Of a stretch of DNA of 64,000 nucleotides, positions 51,775 to 61,291 are shown one piece after another (positions within the stretch are counted from its first letter, which is position 1; every line of letters begins with the position of its first letter). A program made the translations under genes and the position numbers. Under the pieces are notes generated by a model. The model did no database searches. It saw only the letters and a program-made list of their open reading frames with translations, and had not been told where the DNA came from. Origin of the DNA: Pseudooceanicola nitratireducens (GTDB lineage Bacteria; Pseudomonadota; Alphaproteobacteria; Rhodobacterales; Rhodobacteraceae); assembly GCF_900109195.1 (NCBI RefSeq), contig NZ_FNZG01000003.1, forward strand, positions 558,001 to 622,000. Reading direction: 5' to 3'.

Positions 51775-52752
51775 TCAGCCCGCCATCGCCAGCCACAGCC
51801 GCAGCGCCTGCGCGGTCTCGGCCACGTCGTGCACACGCAGGATCTGCGCGCCCTGCCCGGCCCCGTAAAGCGCAACAGATAGCGACCCCGGCATCCGGGC
51901 CGAGGCCTCATCCGCCCCGCCGATCGTGCCGATGAACCGTTTGCGCGACGCCCCCAGCAAGACCGGCAGCCCCAAGTCATGCAGCACCGCCAGATGCCGC
52001 AGCAGGATCAGGTTGTGCACCCCCGTCTTGCCAAAGCCGATGCCTGGATCGGTGATGATCTGCCCGCGCGCGACCCCGCGCGACAAGGCGAAACCGATCC
52101 GGTCCTCAAGCGCGTCGATGACCTCGGCCACCACATCGCCATAGCTGGGGTTGTCCTGCATGGATTTCGGCGTGCCCTTGGCATGCATCAGGCAGACCGG
52201 CACGCCTGTTTCGGCCACCAGATCCGCCAGTTCGGGATCATAGGCAAAGGCCGAGACATCGTTGACGATATCCGCCCCGGCCTCAATCGCGGCATGGGCC
52301 ACCGCGGCCTTGCGGGTGTCGATGCTGATCGGAAGGGTCACGCCTTCGTCCCGCAGGGCGCGGATCACCGGGGCGGTGCGGCGGATCTCTTCTTCGATTT
52401 CGACGTCGTCGGCCCCGGGACGGGTGGATTCCCCCCCGATATCAAGGATGTCGGCGTCGCCCACCATGGCCCTGGCCCGCGCGACGGCGGCCTTGACCGA
52501 ATTATAGGCCCCGCCGTCGGAAAAACTGTCCGGCGTGATGTTCAGGATGCCCATGATGCGCGGACGGTCCATTGCCACGCCGGCCACATCGGCGCGCGGA
52601 CCTGCCAGACGGTCACGCGCGGCTGGATCCAGCGCCGCGACGTCGACCACCCGGTCGCCCTGCGCCACATGGGTAAAGCGCACATGCCCCTGCCCGGCCA
52701 GCGCCAGCCCGCCCGAGGCCCCGATCAGCGGCAGCGGACGCAGGCGGCTCAT
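51775..52752 (-). CDS. folP: Dihydropteroate synthase (325 aa)
   Basis: This folate enzyme joins p-aminobenzoate to the pterin diphosphate. It is a TIM barrel with RIMGILNITPDSFSDGGAYN, ILDIGGESTRPGADDVE, PISIDTRKAAVAHAAI, ADIVNDVSAF, IITDPGIGFGKTGVHN and LLGASRKRFIG, all standard. About 65 residues precede the barrel, longer than in many FolP proteins. Its ATG overlaps the folB stop by ATGA. It is the target of sulfonamides in other bacteria. Confidence 0.97.
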   Translation of the reverse strand: MSRLRPLPLIGASGGLALAGQGHVRFTHVAQGDRVVDVAALDPAARDRLAGPRADVAGVAMDRPRIMGILNITPDSFSDGGAYNSVKAAVARARAMVGDADILDIGGESTRPGADDVEIEEEIRRTAPVIRALRDEGVTLPISIDTRKAAVAHAAIEAGADIVNDVSAFAYDPELADLVAETGVPVCLMHAKGTPKSMQDNPSYGDVVAEVIDALEDRIGFALSRGVARGQIITDPGIGFGKTGVHNLILLRHLAVLHDLGLPVLLGASRKRFIGTIGGADEASARMPGSLSVALYGAGQGAQILRVHDVAETAQALRLWLAMAG

Positions 52753-53675
52753 GCGGCGTCGCCAAAGGCCACGCGGTCCACCGGCACCACGCCCGACCCC
52801 GCATCGCCCCGGCCCGGCGGCAGGATCAGCTGCGCCGCGCCCAGGCTTTCCGCCAGCCACAGCGCCAAATCCTGCGGATCCGCGCCCAGTTTCGGGCCGT
52901 CCACCGCGTCCAGCACCATTTTCGACGGGGCCCAGACGGAAATCTGGCCGTGCTTCATCGCCCAGTCCAGTTCCGTGCGGCTGTTGACCACCACGCAGCG
53001 GGAATCCCGCGCCGCCAGGACCCAGGCATTCTGTTCGATCGCCAGCAGGTCGATCCGGCGCTGCACCATGGCCGATCCGGTTGCGGGCACCGCCAGGTCG
53101 GACGGGCCGCAGCACAGGATAGCGGGCTCTCCGGTTGCCTCGATCCGGTCCAGCACCGCGCCCAGCTGATCCGAGGCGATGTCGCAATTGGTCAGAAAGA
53201 AGATGCGCGGCGCGTGGTCGGCCAGATCGCCCTCTTCCTCGGCCAGGGGCTGGGCGTCGGCACGGCTGCGCATGATCTCGACCCCAAGCGCACCGGGGCC
53301 GCGATCCAGCTTTTCGATCCGTACGAAGACGCGTTCGGCCTGGGGTTCCGCCAGGATATGCGACGCCACCCGTTCGGCCAGCGTTTCCAATAGGTTCAGC
53401 CGTTCCGAGGCCAGTTCGCCCTCGATCGCCTCGGTCACCACGTCATAGGACAGGATCCGGTCCACGTCATCGTTCAGCGGATCGGCGAGGGGCTGGACCT
53501 CGACCACGACGTTGAAACGCAGGCGCTGACGGTGGCCGCGTTCGGTCTGGAAGGCCCCGATGTCGACCTGGGTGACATAGTCGCGCAGCGAAATCCGGTC
53601 GCGCGGTTCTGCGCCGGCCAGGGCCTCGGCGCGTTCGATCGGATGGCCGAAGGCCTGAGAAATGCTGTCGCTCAC
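52749..53675 (-). CDS. folB: Dihydroneopterin aldolase with C-terminal extra domain (308 aa)
   Basis: Residues about 28-140 are a FolB domain: LRDYVTQVDIGAFQTERGHRQ with Glu45, ILSYDVVTEAIEG with Tyr77, LNLLETLAERVASHIL, and VRIEKLDRGPGALGVEI with Lys122. FolB proteins usually end there (about 120 residues). Here about 155 more follow, beginning RIFFLTNCDIASDQLGAV. They contain GQISVWAPSKMVL and LALWLAESLGAAQLILPPG, reminiscent by eye of an amino-acid-kinase-like domain. The fusion is coupled to folP. The extra domain's role is unknown. Confidence 0.88.
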   Translation of the reverse strand: MSDSISQAFGHPIERAEALAGAEPRDRISLRDYVTQVDIGAFQTERGHRQRLRFNVVVEVQPLADPLNDDVDRILSYDVVTEAIEGELASERLNLLETLAERVASHILAEPQAERVFVRIEKLDRGPGALGVEIMRSRADAQPLAEEEGDLADHAPRIFFLTNCDIASDQLGAVLDRIEATGEPAILCCGPSDLAVPATGSAMVQRRIDLLAIEQNAWVLAARDSRCVVVNSRTELDWAMKHGQISVWAPSKMVLDAVDGPKLGADPQDLALWLAESLGAAQLILPPGRGDAGSGVVPVDRVAFGDAA

Positions 53676-53788
53676 GTTGCGCCCCCATTCACGTTGGCGA
53701 AGGGGTACAATCTTGCGGCCGGAATGGCAAAGCCCGACCCGTCACAAAACGGGTCAAAAACGGCGCGTTCAGCGGGGAAATCGCGGGA

Positions 53789-54439
53789 TCAGTTCGACGA
53801 CAGCCGGGTGTGACGGCGGTAGAAGTGGTGCACGCCGATGCTGGCGGTGCGGGCGAACTTGCGCGACCACGACGGGGCCACGGCCCTTGTGTGGTAGTAG
53901 GTTGCGCCATCTGTCAGCGGACGGGCCGCGCCCTTGGTCATGATCGCCGCGATCTTGGACACCGTGGCATAGGCCCCCTTTTCGGAAATCACCTCGGGGT
54001 GGCCATCGCAGGTATAGGTGAACTGGCAGGCGTACTTGCGCCCGGTGCCCTGGTTCACGACGCCACAGATGGAATTCGGGAACGACGGGCTGTCGACGCG
54101 GTTCAGGATGACCTCGGCCACGGCGAACTGACCCTTGATGCTTTCACCGCGGGCTTCGAAATACAGCGCCTCGGCAAGGCAGGCGGCCTGTGCGCCAAGC
54201 GCCGGCTTGGACTGTTTCGCCAGAAAGGCGCGGGAGTATTCGATCTTGGGGTTCTTGCGGGCCTTGGGACGGGTGTCGCGCAGCGCGTCGATATCGAGAA
54301 GCGACGCCAGCTTGTCCGAGCCCACGGCGTTCAGGCCCGAACGCTCTGCTGTGGCGATGTCTCCGACAGTTCCTTCGGCCCAAGCGGCCCCGGCGCACAT
54401 CAGTGCGAGCCCAAAAATCAATCCACGCATGACAATCAT
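53789..54439 (-). CDS. Secreted cell-wall hydrolase, SleB/Hydrolase_2 type (216 aa)
   Basis: A signal peptide ([18 protein letters not shown]) is followed by a linker. The hydrolase domain begins [30 protein letters not shown], where the catalytic Glu of this family lies in YFEARGE. It continues [24 protein letters not shown] and [14 protein letters not shown]. These enzymes cut peptidoglycan glycan strands in the periplasm or at the surface. The start is ATG 54439; ATG 54430 is possible. It is a single gene, 113 bases downstream of folB on the same strand. Confidence 0.9.
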   Translation of the reverse strand: MIVMRGLIFGLALMCAGAAWAEGTVGDIATAERSGLNAVGSDKLASLLDIDALRDTRPKARKNPKIEYSRAFLAKQSKPALGAQAACLAEALYFEARGESIKGQFAVAEVILNRVDSPSFPNSICGVVNQGTGRKYACQFTYTCDGHPEVISEKGAYATVSKIAAIMTKGAARPLTDGATYYHTRAVAPSWSRKFARTASIGVHHFYRRHTRLSSN

Positions 54440-54603
54440 CAACACGGTTCCGGTGAACCGTCGCCCCTAAATCCTTGATCCGGGGGTCCGCCTAACCGAA
54501 AAAATCGCTGCGGTCTACCCTGCGGCACCCGCGCGAAATGGACGCAGAACGGGCAATCCGGCACGACCCCGCAGCAGGCTTTTGATTTATCTGCGATTTA
54601 CAC

Positions 54604-57177
54604 TTAAGGGCGAATGGCCTCTTTCACCGCCAATTGAGCGGCAGCCAGCCGAGCGACCGGAACCCGGTAGGGTGAACAGCTGACATAATCGAACCCGGCC
54701 TGCCGACAGAAGGCGATTGATTCGGGGTTGCCGCCGTGTTCGCCACAGATGGAAAGCACAAGATCCTTTCGCGCCTCGCGGCCCCGGTTGGCACCGATCT
54801 GCAACAGCTCTCCCACTCCGTCGGAATCGAGGATGTGGAAGGGATCTTCGGGGTAAACCCCCTGCTGCACATAGGTCTTCATGAACCGCCCCGCGTCATC
54901 GCGCGACAGGCCATAGGTCATCTGCGTCAGGTCGTTCGTACCGAACGACAGAAACGCGGTATGTGGCGCGATCTCACCGGCGCGCAGGGCCGCGCGCGGG
55001 GTTTCGACCATGACGCCCAGCCGGAAATCGAAGCTCTGCCCCGAGGCCGAGCGGACCAGCGCCGCCATCGCCTCGACCCGGGTTTTCACCAGCTCGACCT
55101 CGCGCTTGGCGGATACCAGCGGGATCATGATCTCGGGCACGACCTGCGCACCGTCGCGGCTCGCCTCGAGCACCGCCTCAAAGATGGCGCGGGCCTGCAT
55201 GTCGTAGATCTCGGGCATGGTGATGCCCAGGCGCACGCCGCGCAGACCCAGCATCGGATTGTGTTCGGCCATTTCCTCGATCCGGCGGGTCACGTCCGAC
55301 AGCGGACGGTCCAGCGCCTCGGCCAGGGACCGGATGCCGTCGCGGTCCGTGGGCAGGAATTCGTGCAGTGGCGGGTCAAGCAGACGGATGCACACCGGCT
55401 TGCCCTGCATGATGCGGAACAATTCGACAAAGTCGGCGCGCTGCATCGGCAGCAGCTGTTCCAGCGCGGCCTTCCGGTCATCGGCCTGCGCGGCAAAGAT
55501 CATCTCGCGCATCACGGTCAGGCGGCCGGGATCAAAGAACATATGTTCCGTCCGGCAAAGTCCGATGCCCTGCGCGTCGAAACGTCGTGCAATTTCAGCA
55601 TCCGCGGGGGTATCGGCATTGGCCCGCACGCCTATGTCGCGGAACTGGTCGGCCCAGGCCATCAGCTGTTGAAAGGCCTCGTCCAGCGCTGCTTCGTGCA
55701 ATGGGGCCGATCCCAGAATGACCGATCCGTTCGTGCCATCCACGGTGATCTCGTCGCCCTCTTTCAGCACCCGGCCGTCGGCCATGGTCACCGTCTTGCG
55801 CTTGAGGTTCACCCGCAGGTCCGAGGCCCCGACGACGCAAGGCAGGCCGATGCCCCGCGCGATCACCGCCGCATGGCTGGTGATCCCGCCCCTTTCGGTC
55901 AGCACCGCGACCGAGGCATGCATGCCACGAATATCCTCGGGCGTGGTTTCGCGCCGGATCAGGATGCAGCTTTCATCGCGGGACGCAGCCGTCTGCGCCG
56001 CAGCCGAGGAGAACACGATCTTCCCCGCCGCCGCCCCGGGAGAGGCGGCAATGCCCCGGGTGATCACCTCGGTCCGGGCTTCGGGATCGACCTGGCGGTG
56101 CAGCATCTCGGTCACGGCGCGCGGCTCGACCCTCAGGATCGCCTCGGCCGGGGGGATGACCCCGTCATTGGCCAGCGCCACGGCGATCCGCACGGCGGCG
56201 CGGGGGGTGCGCCGGATGCGCACGCCGTCCAGCACATGCACCTGACCGTTTTCGATGGTGAATTCGGTCTGCATCTCTTCGCGCAGCCGAATGCGCATTT
56301 GCCGCGTGTAATCAATCAGTTCCGCAAAAGCCTCGGGGGCCAGATCCTCAAGCGACGGGCCCCGGGGGTCGCGCGCCAGATAGATCGAACCGCCGTCCTT
56401 GCGCAGCGCATCGCGGCCCTGGCTTTGGCTTAGATAGCGGCCGGTGATCTTGGGCCGCCCGGTGGACGAGCTGACCAGCTGGATCACGCCCGACCCGCAT
56501 TCGCCCTTGCCCAGACCATAAGCCATTTCCTGGACGATCAGCCCCAGCCCCGCATCCGCCGGCGCGCCCTTGGCCTGGCGCAGCAGGCGGGCGGTGGTGC
56601 CTTCCCAGGCACGCGACATGGACCGCAGCACACCTGCCAGCTGAACGGCGGGATCCTGGGGAAAGGCTTCTTCGGTCTCTTCTTCATAGGCCGACAACAC
56701 CTGGTGCAGCCCTTCGCGCCCCTCAAGGATCAGGCCGTCGAACATGTCGGGATCCAGTCGGGCCACGTTGATCGAATAGCCCTGCACAAAGCGGATATAG
56801 ATCGCCGTCGCCGCATCCTGGCCGATCCGATCACACAGATCGACGAACAGCGCATCGTTCATGCCGACGTTCAGCACCGCGCCCGGCCCGCCCCAATCGG
56901 GATCCTCAGACGAGGGGCGCACGCACAGCAGCGGCTGCGGCCCGAAGGGCTCCAACAGGGCGGTCATGTCGGGCATCTGCCCCGAGGCAATGCCATGCAC
57001 CGTATCAAACGACAGCGCCACGGTGCGCGGCACCGGAAGATCCATGCGCACAAGGCGCTGAAGGCACTTGGCCCGCCCGCCATGGCTGGCCACGGCGATC
57101 GGGGCCGTGGGCGTGATCAGCTCGGGGCGGGAATTGGCGTCGGACCGGGACTTGGGGCGATTTATGTCGTGCTGCAC
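54604..57177 (-). CDS. PEP-utilising enzyme, PPDK-like (857 aa)
   Basis: The central phosphohistidine domain has TERGGITSHAAVIARGIGLPCVVG, with the catalytic His in TSHA. The C-terminal PEP-binding barrel has CRTEHMFFDP, LRGVRLGITMPEIY, LGVMVETPRAAL, SFGTNDLTQMTYGLSRDDAGRF and CGEHGGNPESIAF. The N-terminal ATP-grasp part is present but altered: LLCVRPSSEDPDWGGPGAVLNVGMND stands where PPDK has the VRSGA...PGMMDTILN block. So the phosphate donor may not be ATP. GTG 57177 has AGAAGGA upstream. It follows glyS on the same strand. True PPDK activity is not certain. Confidence 0.85.
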   Translation of the reverse strand: MQHDINRPKSRSDANSRPELITPTAPIAVASHGGRAKCLQRLVRMDLPVPRTVALSFDTVHGIASGQMPDMTALLEPFGPQPLLCVRPSSEDPDWGGPGAVLNVGMNDALFVDLCDRIGQDAATAIYIRFVQGYSINVARLDPDMFDGLILEGREGLHQVLSAYEEETEEAFPQDPAVQLAGVLRSMSRAWEGTTARLLRQAKGAPADAGLGLIVQEMAYGLGKGECGSGVIQLVSSSTGRPKITGRYLSQSQGRDALRKDGGSIYLARDPRGPSLEDLAPEAFAELIDYTRQMRIRLREEMQTEFTIENGQVHVLDGVRIRRTPRAAVRIAVALANDGVIPPAEAILRVEPRAVTEMLHRQVDPEARTEVITRGIAASPGAAAGKIVFSSAAAQTAASRDESCILIRRETTPEDIRGMHASVAVLTERGGITSHAAVIARGIGLPCVVGASDLRVNLKRKTVTMADGRVLKEGDEITVDGTNGSVILGSAPLHEAALDEAFQQLMAWADQFRDIGVRANADTPADAEIARRFDAQGIGLCRTEHMFFDPGRLTVMREMIFAAQADDRKAALEQLLPMQRADFVELFRIMQGKPVCIRLLDPPLHEFLPTDRDGIRSLAEALDRPLSDVTRRIEEMAEHNPMLGLRGVRLGITMPEIYDMQARAIFEAVLEASRDGAQVVPEIMIPLVSAKREVELVKTRVEAMAALVRSASGQSFDFRLGVMVETPRAALRAGEIAPHTAFLSFGTNDLTQMTYGLSRDDAGRFMKTYVQQGVYPEDPFHILDSDGVGELLQIGANRGREARKDLVLSICGEHGGNPESIAFCRQAGFDYVSCSPYRVPVARLAAAQLAVKEAIRP

Positions 57178-57305
57178 TGCGGCAATCCTTCTGATCGCTG
57201 CAGAATACGCCGCTTGGCCCATGGGGCAAGGAAAAAGCCCCGGCCCTGCGCGTTGAAACGCATGGTCACCCGGGGCAGCCGTCCGATCTGCTCCTGACCC
57301 GCGCC

Positions 57306-57332
57306 AAAAAGAAAGGGGGCCAAAGCCCCCCT
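57306..57332 (-). terminator. Terminator after glyS on minus strand
   Basis: On the minus strand, GGGGGGC-TTTG-GCCCCC is followed by TTTCTTTTTGG. It lies just after the glyS stop and upstream of the PEP-utilising gene, so that gene probably has its own promoter or depends on read-through. Confidence 0.8.
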
Positions 57333-57354
57333 TCCCCTAAGATATTCAGATCGC

Positions 57355-59571
57355 TCAGCCTTCCAGCTTGGTCAGATCGGCGACTTTGAGGCAGGTTTCG
57401 CGGATCGTGTGCAGCAGGTTCAGACGGTTGCGGCGCACGACCTGGTTGTCGGAATTGACCTGGACGGCCGTGAAGAAGGCGTCGATCGGGGCGCGCAGGG
57501 CGGCCAGGGCCTCCATCGCGGCGTTGAAATCCTCGGCCTCGATGGCGGCGTCGATCTGCGGCTTGGCGGCGGTCAGCGCGTTGAACAGCGCGGTTTCGCT
57601 GGCGTCCTCGGCGAACTTGGGATCCGCGCCGAATTCATAGGACACGCCATCCTTTTCCTCGGCCTGGGCCAGGATGTTGTTGGCGCGCTTGAAGCCCTGC
57701 ACCAGGTTCTCGCCATCCTCGGTCGCCAGCACGCTCCCCAGGGCCTGCGCGCGCTTGACCAGAAGCGACAGATCATCCGCGCCGGGCATCGCCAGACAGG
57801 CGTCGATCACATCGTGCCGCAGCCCTTCGTCGCGCAGGTAAACCTTGAGCCGGTCATGGAAAAACGCCAGCAGGTCGTCCGAAAGGTCGGGCTTGTGCGC
57901 GGTGATCTTCTCGACCCAGGCGGGTTTGTTTTCGACCTGATCCAGGACCGACCGGAAGGCCGCGCCGATGACACCGTGATCGGCGACCTTCTGCAGCAGC
58001 TCGTCCAGCAGGGCGCGGTCGCTGGTGCCATCGGGATTGATCCGGTGACGCAGGATCTGCGCATCGAACAGACGGTCCAGGCGCAGACGCAGATTGTTGT
58101 TCAGAACCAGGCGGATCACCCCAAGCGCGGCACGGCGCAGCGCAAAGGGGTCCTTCGATCCCGTCGGCTTTTCGTCGATCGACCAGAAGCCTGTCAGCAG
58201 GTCGATCTTGTCGGCCAGCGCCACGGCGACAGACACCGGGGCCGAGGGCACGTCGTCCGACGGGCCAAGCGGCGAATAATGCTCTTGCGCGGCGGCGGCG
58301 ACCTCGTCGGGGAAGCCCGCGGCCTGAGCGTAATAGCGACCCATAAGCCCCTGAAGTTCGGGGAATTCATAGACCATTTCCGACGACAGATCGGCCTTGG
58401 CCACCCGCGCGGCCTGTTCGGCCAGCGCCGCATCCGCACCGACCATGGGCGCGATTTCCCGCGCCAGCGCGGCGATGCGGTCGATGCGTTCGCCCTGGCT
58501 GCCCAGCTGGTTGTGGAAGGTCACGTTGTTCAGGCTGTCCTGCCATTCGCCCATGCCCGCCTTGGCGACGCGCTGGTCGTTTTCCCAGAAGAACCGCGCA
58601 TCCGACAGACGCGCCGCCAGCACCTTCTGGTTGCCCGCCAGGATCGTCGCGCCATTGTCGCGGGTTTCGCGGTTGGCCACGGTGATGAACTTCTCGATCC
58701 GGCCCGTCTTGGGATTGCGGACCGAGAAGAACTTCTGGTGTTCCTTCATCGAGGTCTGCAGCACCTCGGGCGGCAGGCCCAGGAATTCCGCGCCGATGTC
58801 GCCCATCAGGACGACCGGCCATTCGACCAGGCCCGAGACCTCGGCCAGAAGGCCCTTGTCCTCGACAACCTCAAGGCCGGCGGCGAACGCCATGTTGGTG
58901 GCGTCCTGCCAGATGTGATCGGCGCGCTCCTGCGCGTCCAGCACCACATGGGCGCGCTTCAGCTTGGCGGCGTAATCTTCGAACCCGGTGACGGTAAAGC
59001 GATCCGGCGCGTGGAACCGATGCCCCGCCGTCCGGTCACCCGAGGCGATGCCGTCAATGTTCAAAGGCACCACTTCGGCGCCGGCTTCTGTCGTCAGAAC
59101 GCAGACGATCGAATGCAGCGGCCTTACCCATTTCAGACTACCGGCACCCCAACGCATGGATTTGGGCCAGGGGAAATTGCGAATAACCGATGTCAGCACC
59201 TCGGCGACGATCTCGGCCGCCGGGCGACCGGCCTTCTCGATCACGGCGACATAGACCTGGCCCTTCTTGTCGTCCTGAACCTTCAGATCCTCGCGCGCGA
59301 CGCCGGCCCCGCGCAGGAAGCCTTCAATCGCCTTTTCCGGCGCATCGACGCGCGGGCCTTTACGTTCCTCACGCAGCGTCGGAGAGGCATCGAGCAGCCC
59401 GTCCACGGCCAAAGCCAGCCGGCGCGGCGTGTGGAAGGCGGCGGCCCCGGCATAGGTCAGACCGGCCTCGACCAGACCGTCCGTCATCCGCGCCTTGAGG
59501 TCCTGCGCGGCGCGCGCCTGCATCCGGGCGGGGATTTCTTCAGAGAAGAGTTCGATCAGAAGGTCGGGCAT
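57355..59571 (-). CDS. glyS: Glycyl-tRNA synthetase beta subunit (738 aa)
   Basis: This is the tRNA-binding subunit of the bacterial alpha2-beta2 enzyme. The start MPDLLIELFSEEIPARMQARAA is the family hallmark. FHTPRRLALAVDGLLD, KSMRWGAGSLKWVRPLHSIVC, EGLVEWPVVLMGD-type segments and LPPEVLQTSMKEHQKFF follow. The C-terminus NRLNLLHTIRETCLKVADLTKLEG is the anticodon-binding tail. Length is slightly above the common 690. It lies downstream of glyQ with the DUF6446 gene between. Confidence 0.97.
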   Translation of the reverse strand: MPDLLIELFSEEIPARMQARAAQDLKARMTDGLVEAGLTYAGAAAFHTPRRLALAVDGLLDASPTLREERKGPRVDAPEKAIEGFLRGAGVAREDLKVQDDKKGQVYVAVIEKAGRPAAEIVAEVLTSVIRNFPWPKSMRWGAGSLKWVRPLHSIVCVLTTEAGAEVVPLNIDGIASGDRTAGHRFHAPDRFTVTGFEDYAAKLKRAHVVLDAQERADHIWQDATNMAFAAGLEVVEDKGLLAEVSGLVEWPVVLMGDIGAEFLGLPPEVLQTSMKEHQKFFSVRNPKTGRIEKFITVANRETRDNGATILAGNQKVLAARLSDARFFWENDQRVAKAGMGEWQDSLNNVTFHNQLGSQGERIDRIAALAREIAPMVGADAALAEQAARVAKADLSSEMVYEFPELQGLMGRYYAQAAGFPDEVAAAAQEHYSPLGPSDDVPSAPVSVAVALADKIDLLTGFWSIDEKPTGSKDPFALRRAALGVIRLVLNNNLRLRLDRLFDAQILRHRINPDGTSDRALLDELLQKVADHGVIGAAFRSVLDQVENKPAWVEKITAHKPDLSDDLLAFFHDRLKVYLRDEGLRHDVIDACLAMPGADDLSLLVKRAQALGSVLATEDGENLVQGFKRANNILAQAEEKDGVSYEFGADPKFAEDASETALFNALTAAKPQIDAAIEAEDFNAAMEALAALRAPIDAFFTAVQVNSDNQVVRRNRLNLLHTIRETCLKVADLTKLEG

Positions 59572-59662
59572 ATCATCGCTTTCGACGTGTCGTTCTATCA
59601 GGTCAGCCGCGGCAACGGCAATTGCAGATCCGGCCGATTGGGCCGGGTCAGTTCAGTCACAT

Positions 59663-60178
59663 TCAGTTTTCGGAGGGCGGCGGGGGGCAGCCCTCGGGGG
59701 CGGGACGGCCATCGAAAACGACCTTTCCGCAATGGTTGATCTGGTGCCAGACATAACCGCGCCCATCCGGGAATATCGCGGCCACGCGGTCGACACCATA
59801 GACATAGTTCTTAACCGACAGCACGGCGCGAGCCCGGCCATCTTCAAGCGCCGCCCCGATTTCATCTGCGTCATAGCAGTCGAACCAGCCCGGAGCTTCC
59901 AGCGGTTCGGCATCGGGATAGGGCTGATAGCTGTCCAGCGCCGCGCCGGTCACGTCGGTGGTGAAACAGGCGCGATAGCGGATCGGCGAGGAATAGGCGT
60001 CGATGGCCTGGAAATCGGCATAGGTCACCAGATCCTCGGCCCCGGTGAGGTCGGTCAGGATCACGTCCTCTCCGGTCGGCACGATGGTCTCGTAATAGCC
60101 GTAGACCTGCAGGTAATACAGCAGACCGCCGCCGCCGACGGCACAGATCACGATCAGGGCGGCCAGGAACTTGCCCAT
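59663..60178 (-). CDS. DUF6446-type membrane-anchored protein between glyQ and glyS (171 aa)
   Basis: One N-terminal helix (FLAALIVICAVGGGGLLYYLQVY) anchors a domain of about 145 residues that is probably periplasmic. It contains DVILTDLTGAEDLVTYADFQAIDAYSSPIRYRACF, APGWFDCYDADEIGAAL and HQINHCGKVVFDGRPAPEGCPPP. Four cysteines could form two disulfides. The pattern matches what I know as DUF6446 in Rhodobacterales, where it sits inside the glyQ-glyS operon. The ATG overlaps the glyQ stop by one base. The function is not known. Confidence 0.85.
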   Translation of the reverse strand: MGKFLAALIVICAVGGGGLLYYLQVYGYYETIVPTGEDVILTDLTGAEDLVTYADFQAIDAYSSPIRYRACFTTDVTGAALDSYQPYPDAEPLEAPGWFDCYDADEIGAALEDGRARAVLSVKNYVYGVDRVAAIFPDGRGYVWHQINHCGKVVFDGRPAPEGCPPPPSEN

Positions 60179-61122
60179 CAGGCGGTGACCTCACCGGCCA
60201 CCCAGCCACCGGCATCCGTCTGCACGAAGGCATCGGCGCATTTCTTCGCAAGCGCCCGCACCCGGCCGATATAGGCCTGGCGTTCGGTGACGGAAATCAC
60301 GCCGCGCGCGTCCAGCAGGTTGAACAGATGGCTGGCCTTGATGCACTGGTCATAGGCGGGATGCGCCATGACGATGCGCTTGCCGGTCTTGGGATCGTCG
60401 TGGGCCTGCGCCAGGATCGCCTCGCATTCGGCCTCGGCCTCTTCGAAGTGCTTCAACAGCACCTCCGTGTTGGCGACGTCAAAGTTCCAGCGGGAATATT
60501 CCTGTTCGGTCTGGCGGAAGACATCGCCATAGCTCAGCGCAATCGGCGCCTGCGGATCGTTGAAAGGCATGTCCATCACGTGATCCACGCCCAGCACATA
60601 CATCGCCAGACGTTCCAGACCATAGGTCAGCTCGCCCGAGACGGGGTGGCAGTCGTGGCCGCCGACCTGCTGGAAATAGGTGAACTGCGACACTTCCATG
60701 CCGTCGCACCAGACTTCCCAGCCCAGGCCCCAGGCGCCAAGCGTCGGGCTTTCCCAGTCATCCTCGACAAAGCGGATGTCGTGCATCTCCATGTCGATGC
60801 CGATCGCGGCCAGCGAACCAAGATACAGGTCCTGCAGGTCCGGCGGCGAGGGTTTGATCAGCACCTGGTACTGATAATAATGCTGCAGACGGTTCGGGTT
60901 CTCGCCATAGCGGCCATCGGTCGGACGGCGCGAGGGCTGAACGTAGGCCGCCGCCCAGGGCTTCGACCCGAGAGAGCGCAGCGTCGTTGCGGGGTGGAAC
61001 GTCCCGGCCCCCACTTCCATGTCATAGGGCTGCATGATCGCGCAGCCTTTCGAGGCCCAATAGGCCTGAAGTCTCAGGATGATCTCCTGGAAGGAACGGG
61101 GCGTGTCTGTCGTCTGGGCCAT
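60178..61122 (-). CDS. glyQ: Glycyl-tRNA synthetase alpha subunit (314 aa)
   Basis: This class II aminoacyl-tRNA synthetase subunit activates glycine. [37 protein letters not shown] is the N-terminal signature. [29 protein letters not shown] covers motif 2. [43 protein letters not shown] follows and is nearly invariant in the family. Length is standard. It leads the operon glyQ / DUF6446 / glyS and is divergent from the protease-like gene. Confidence 0.98.
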   Translation of the reverse strand: MAQTTDTPRSFQEIILRLQAYWASKGCAIMQPYDMEVGAGTFHPATTLRSLGSKPWAAAYVQPSRRPTDGRYGENPNRLQHYYQYQVLIKPSPPDLQDLYLGSLAAIGIDMEMHDIRFVEDDWESPTLGAWGLGWEVWCDGMEVSQFTYFQQVGGHDCHPVSGELTYGLERLAMYVLGVDHVMDMPFNDPQAPIALSYGDVFRQTEQEYSRWNFDVANTEVLLKHFEEAEAECEAILAQAHDDPKTGKRIVMAHPAYDQCIKASHLFNLLDARGVISVTERQAYIGRVRALAKKCADAFVQTDAGGWVAGEVTA

Positions 61123-61291
61123 GTCGCGTCCTTTGTCCGGTCGGCGGCCCTGTCCTACGAGCGCGCCGCACCGGGGTCAATCTGACGATGCGGTCAATCT
61201 GGCGATAACGCATTATTTGGGTGCATGACCCCGTGTTTTTGATAAAAGTCGCCCGGAGGAAAAGACAAGAACACTGGGCAGAGGCGTTTTT

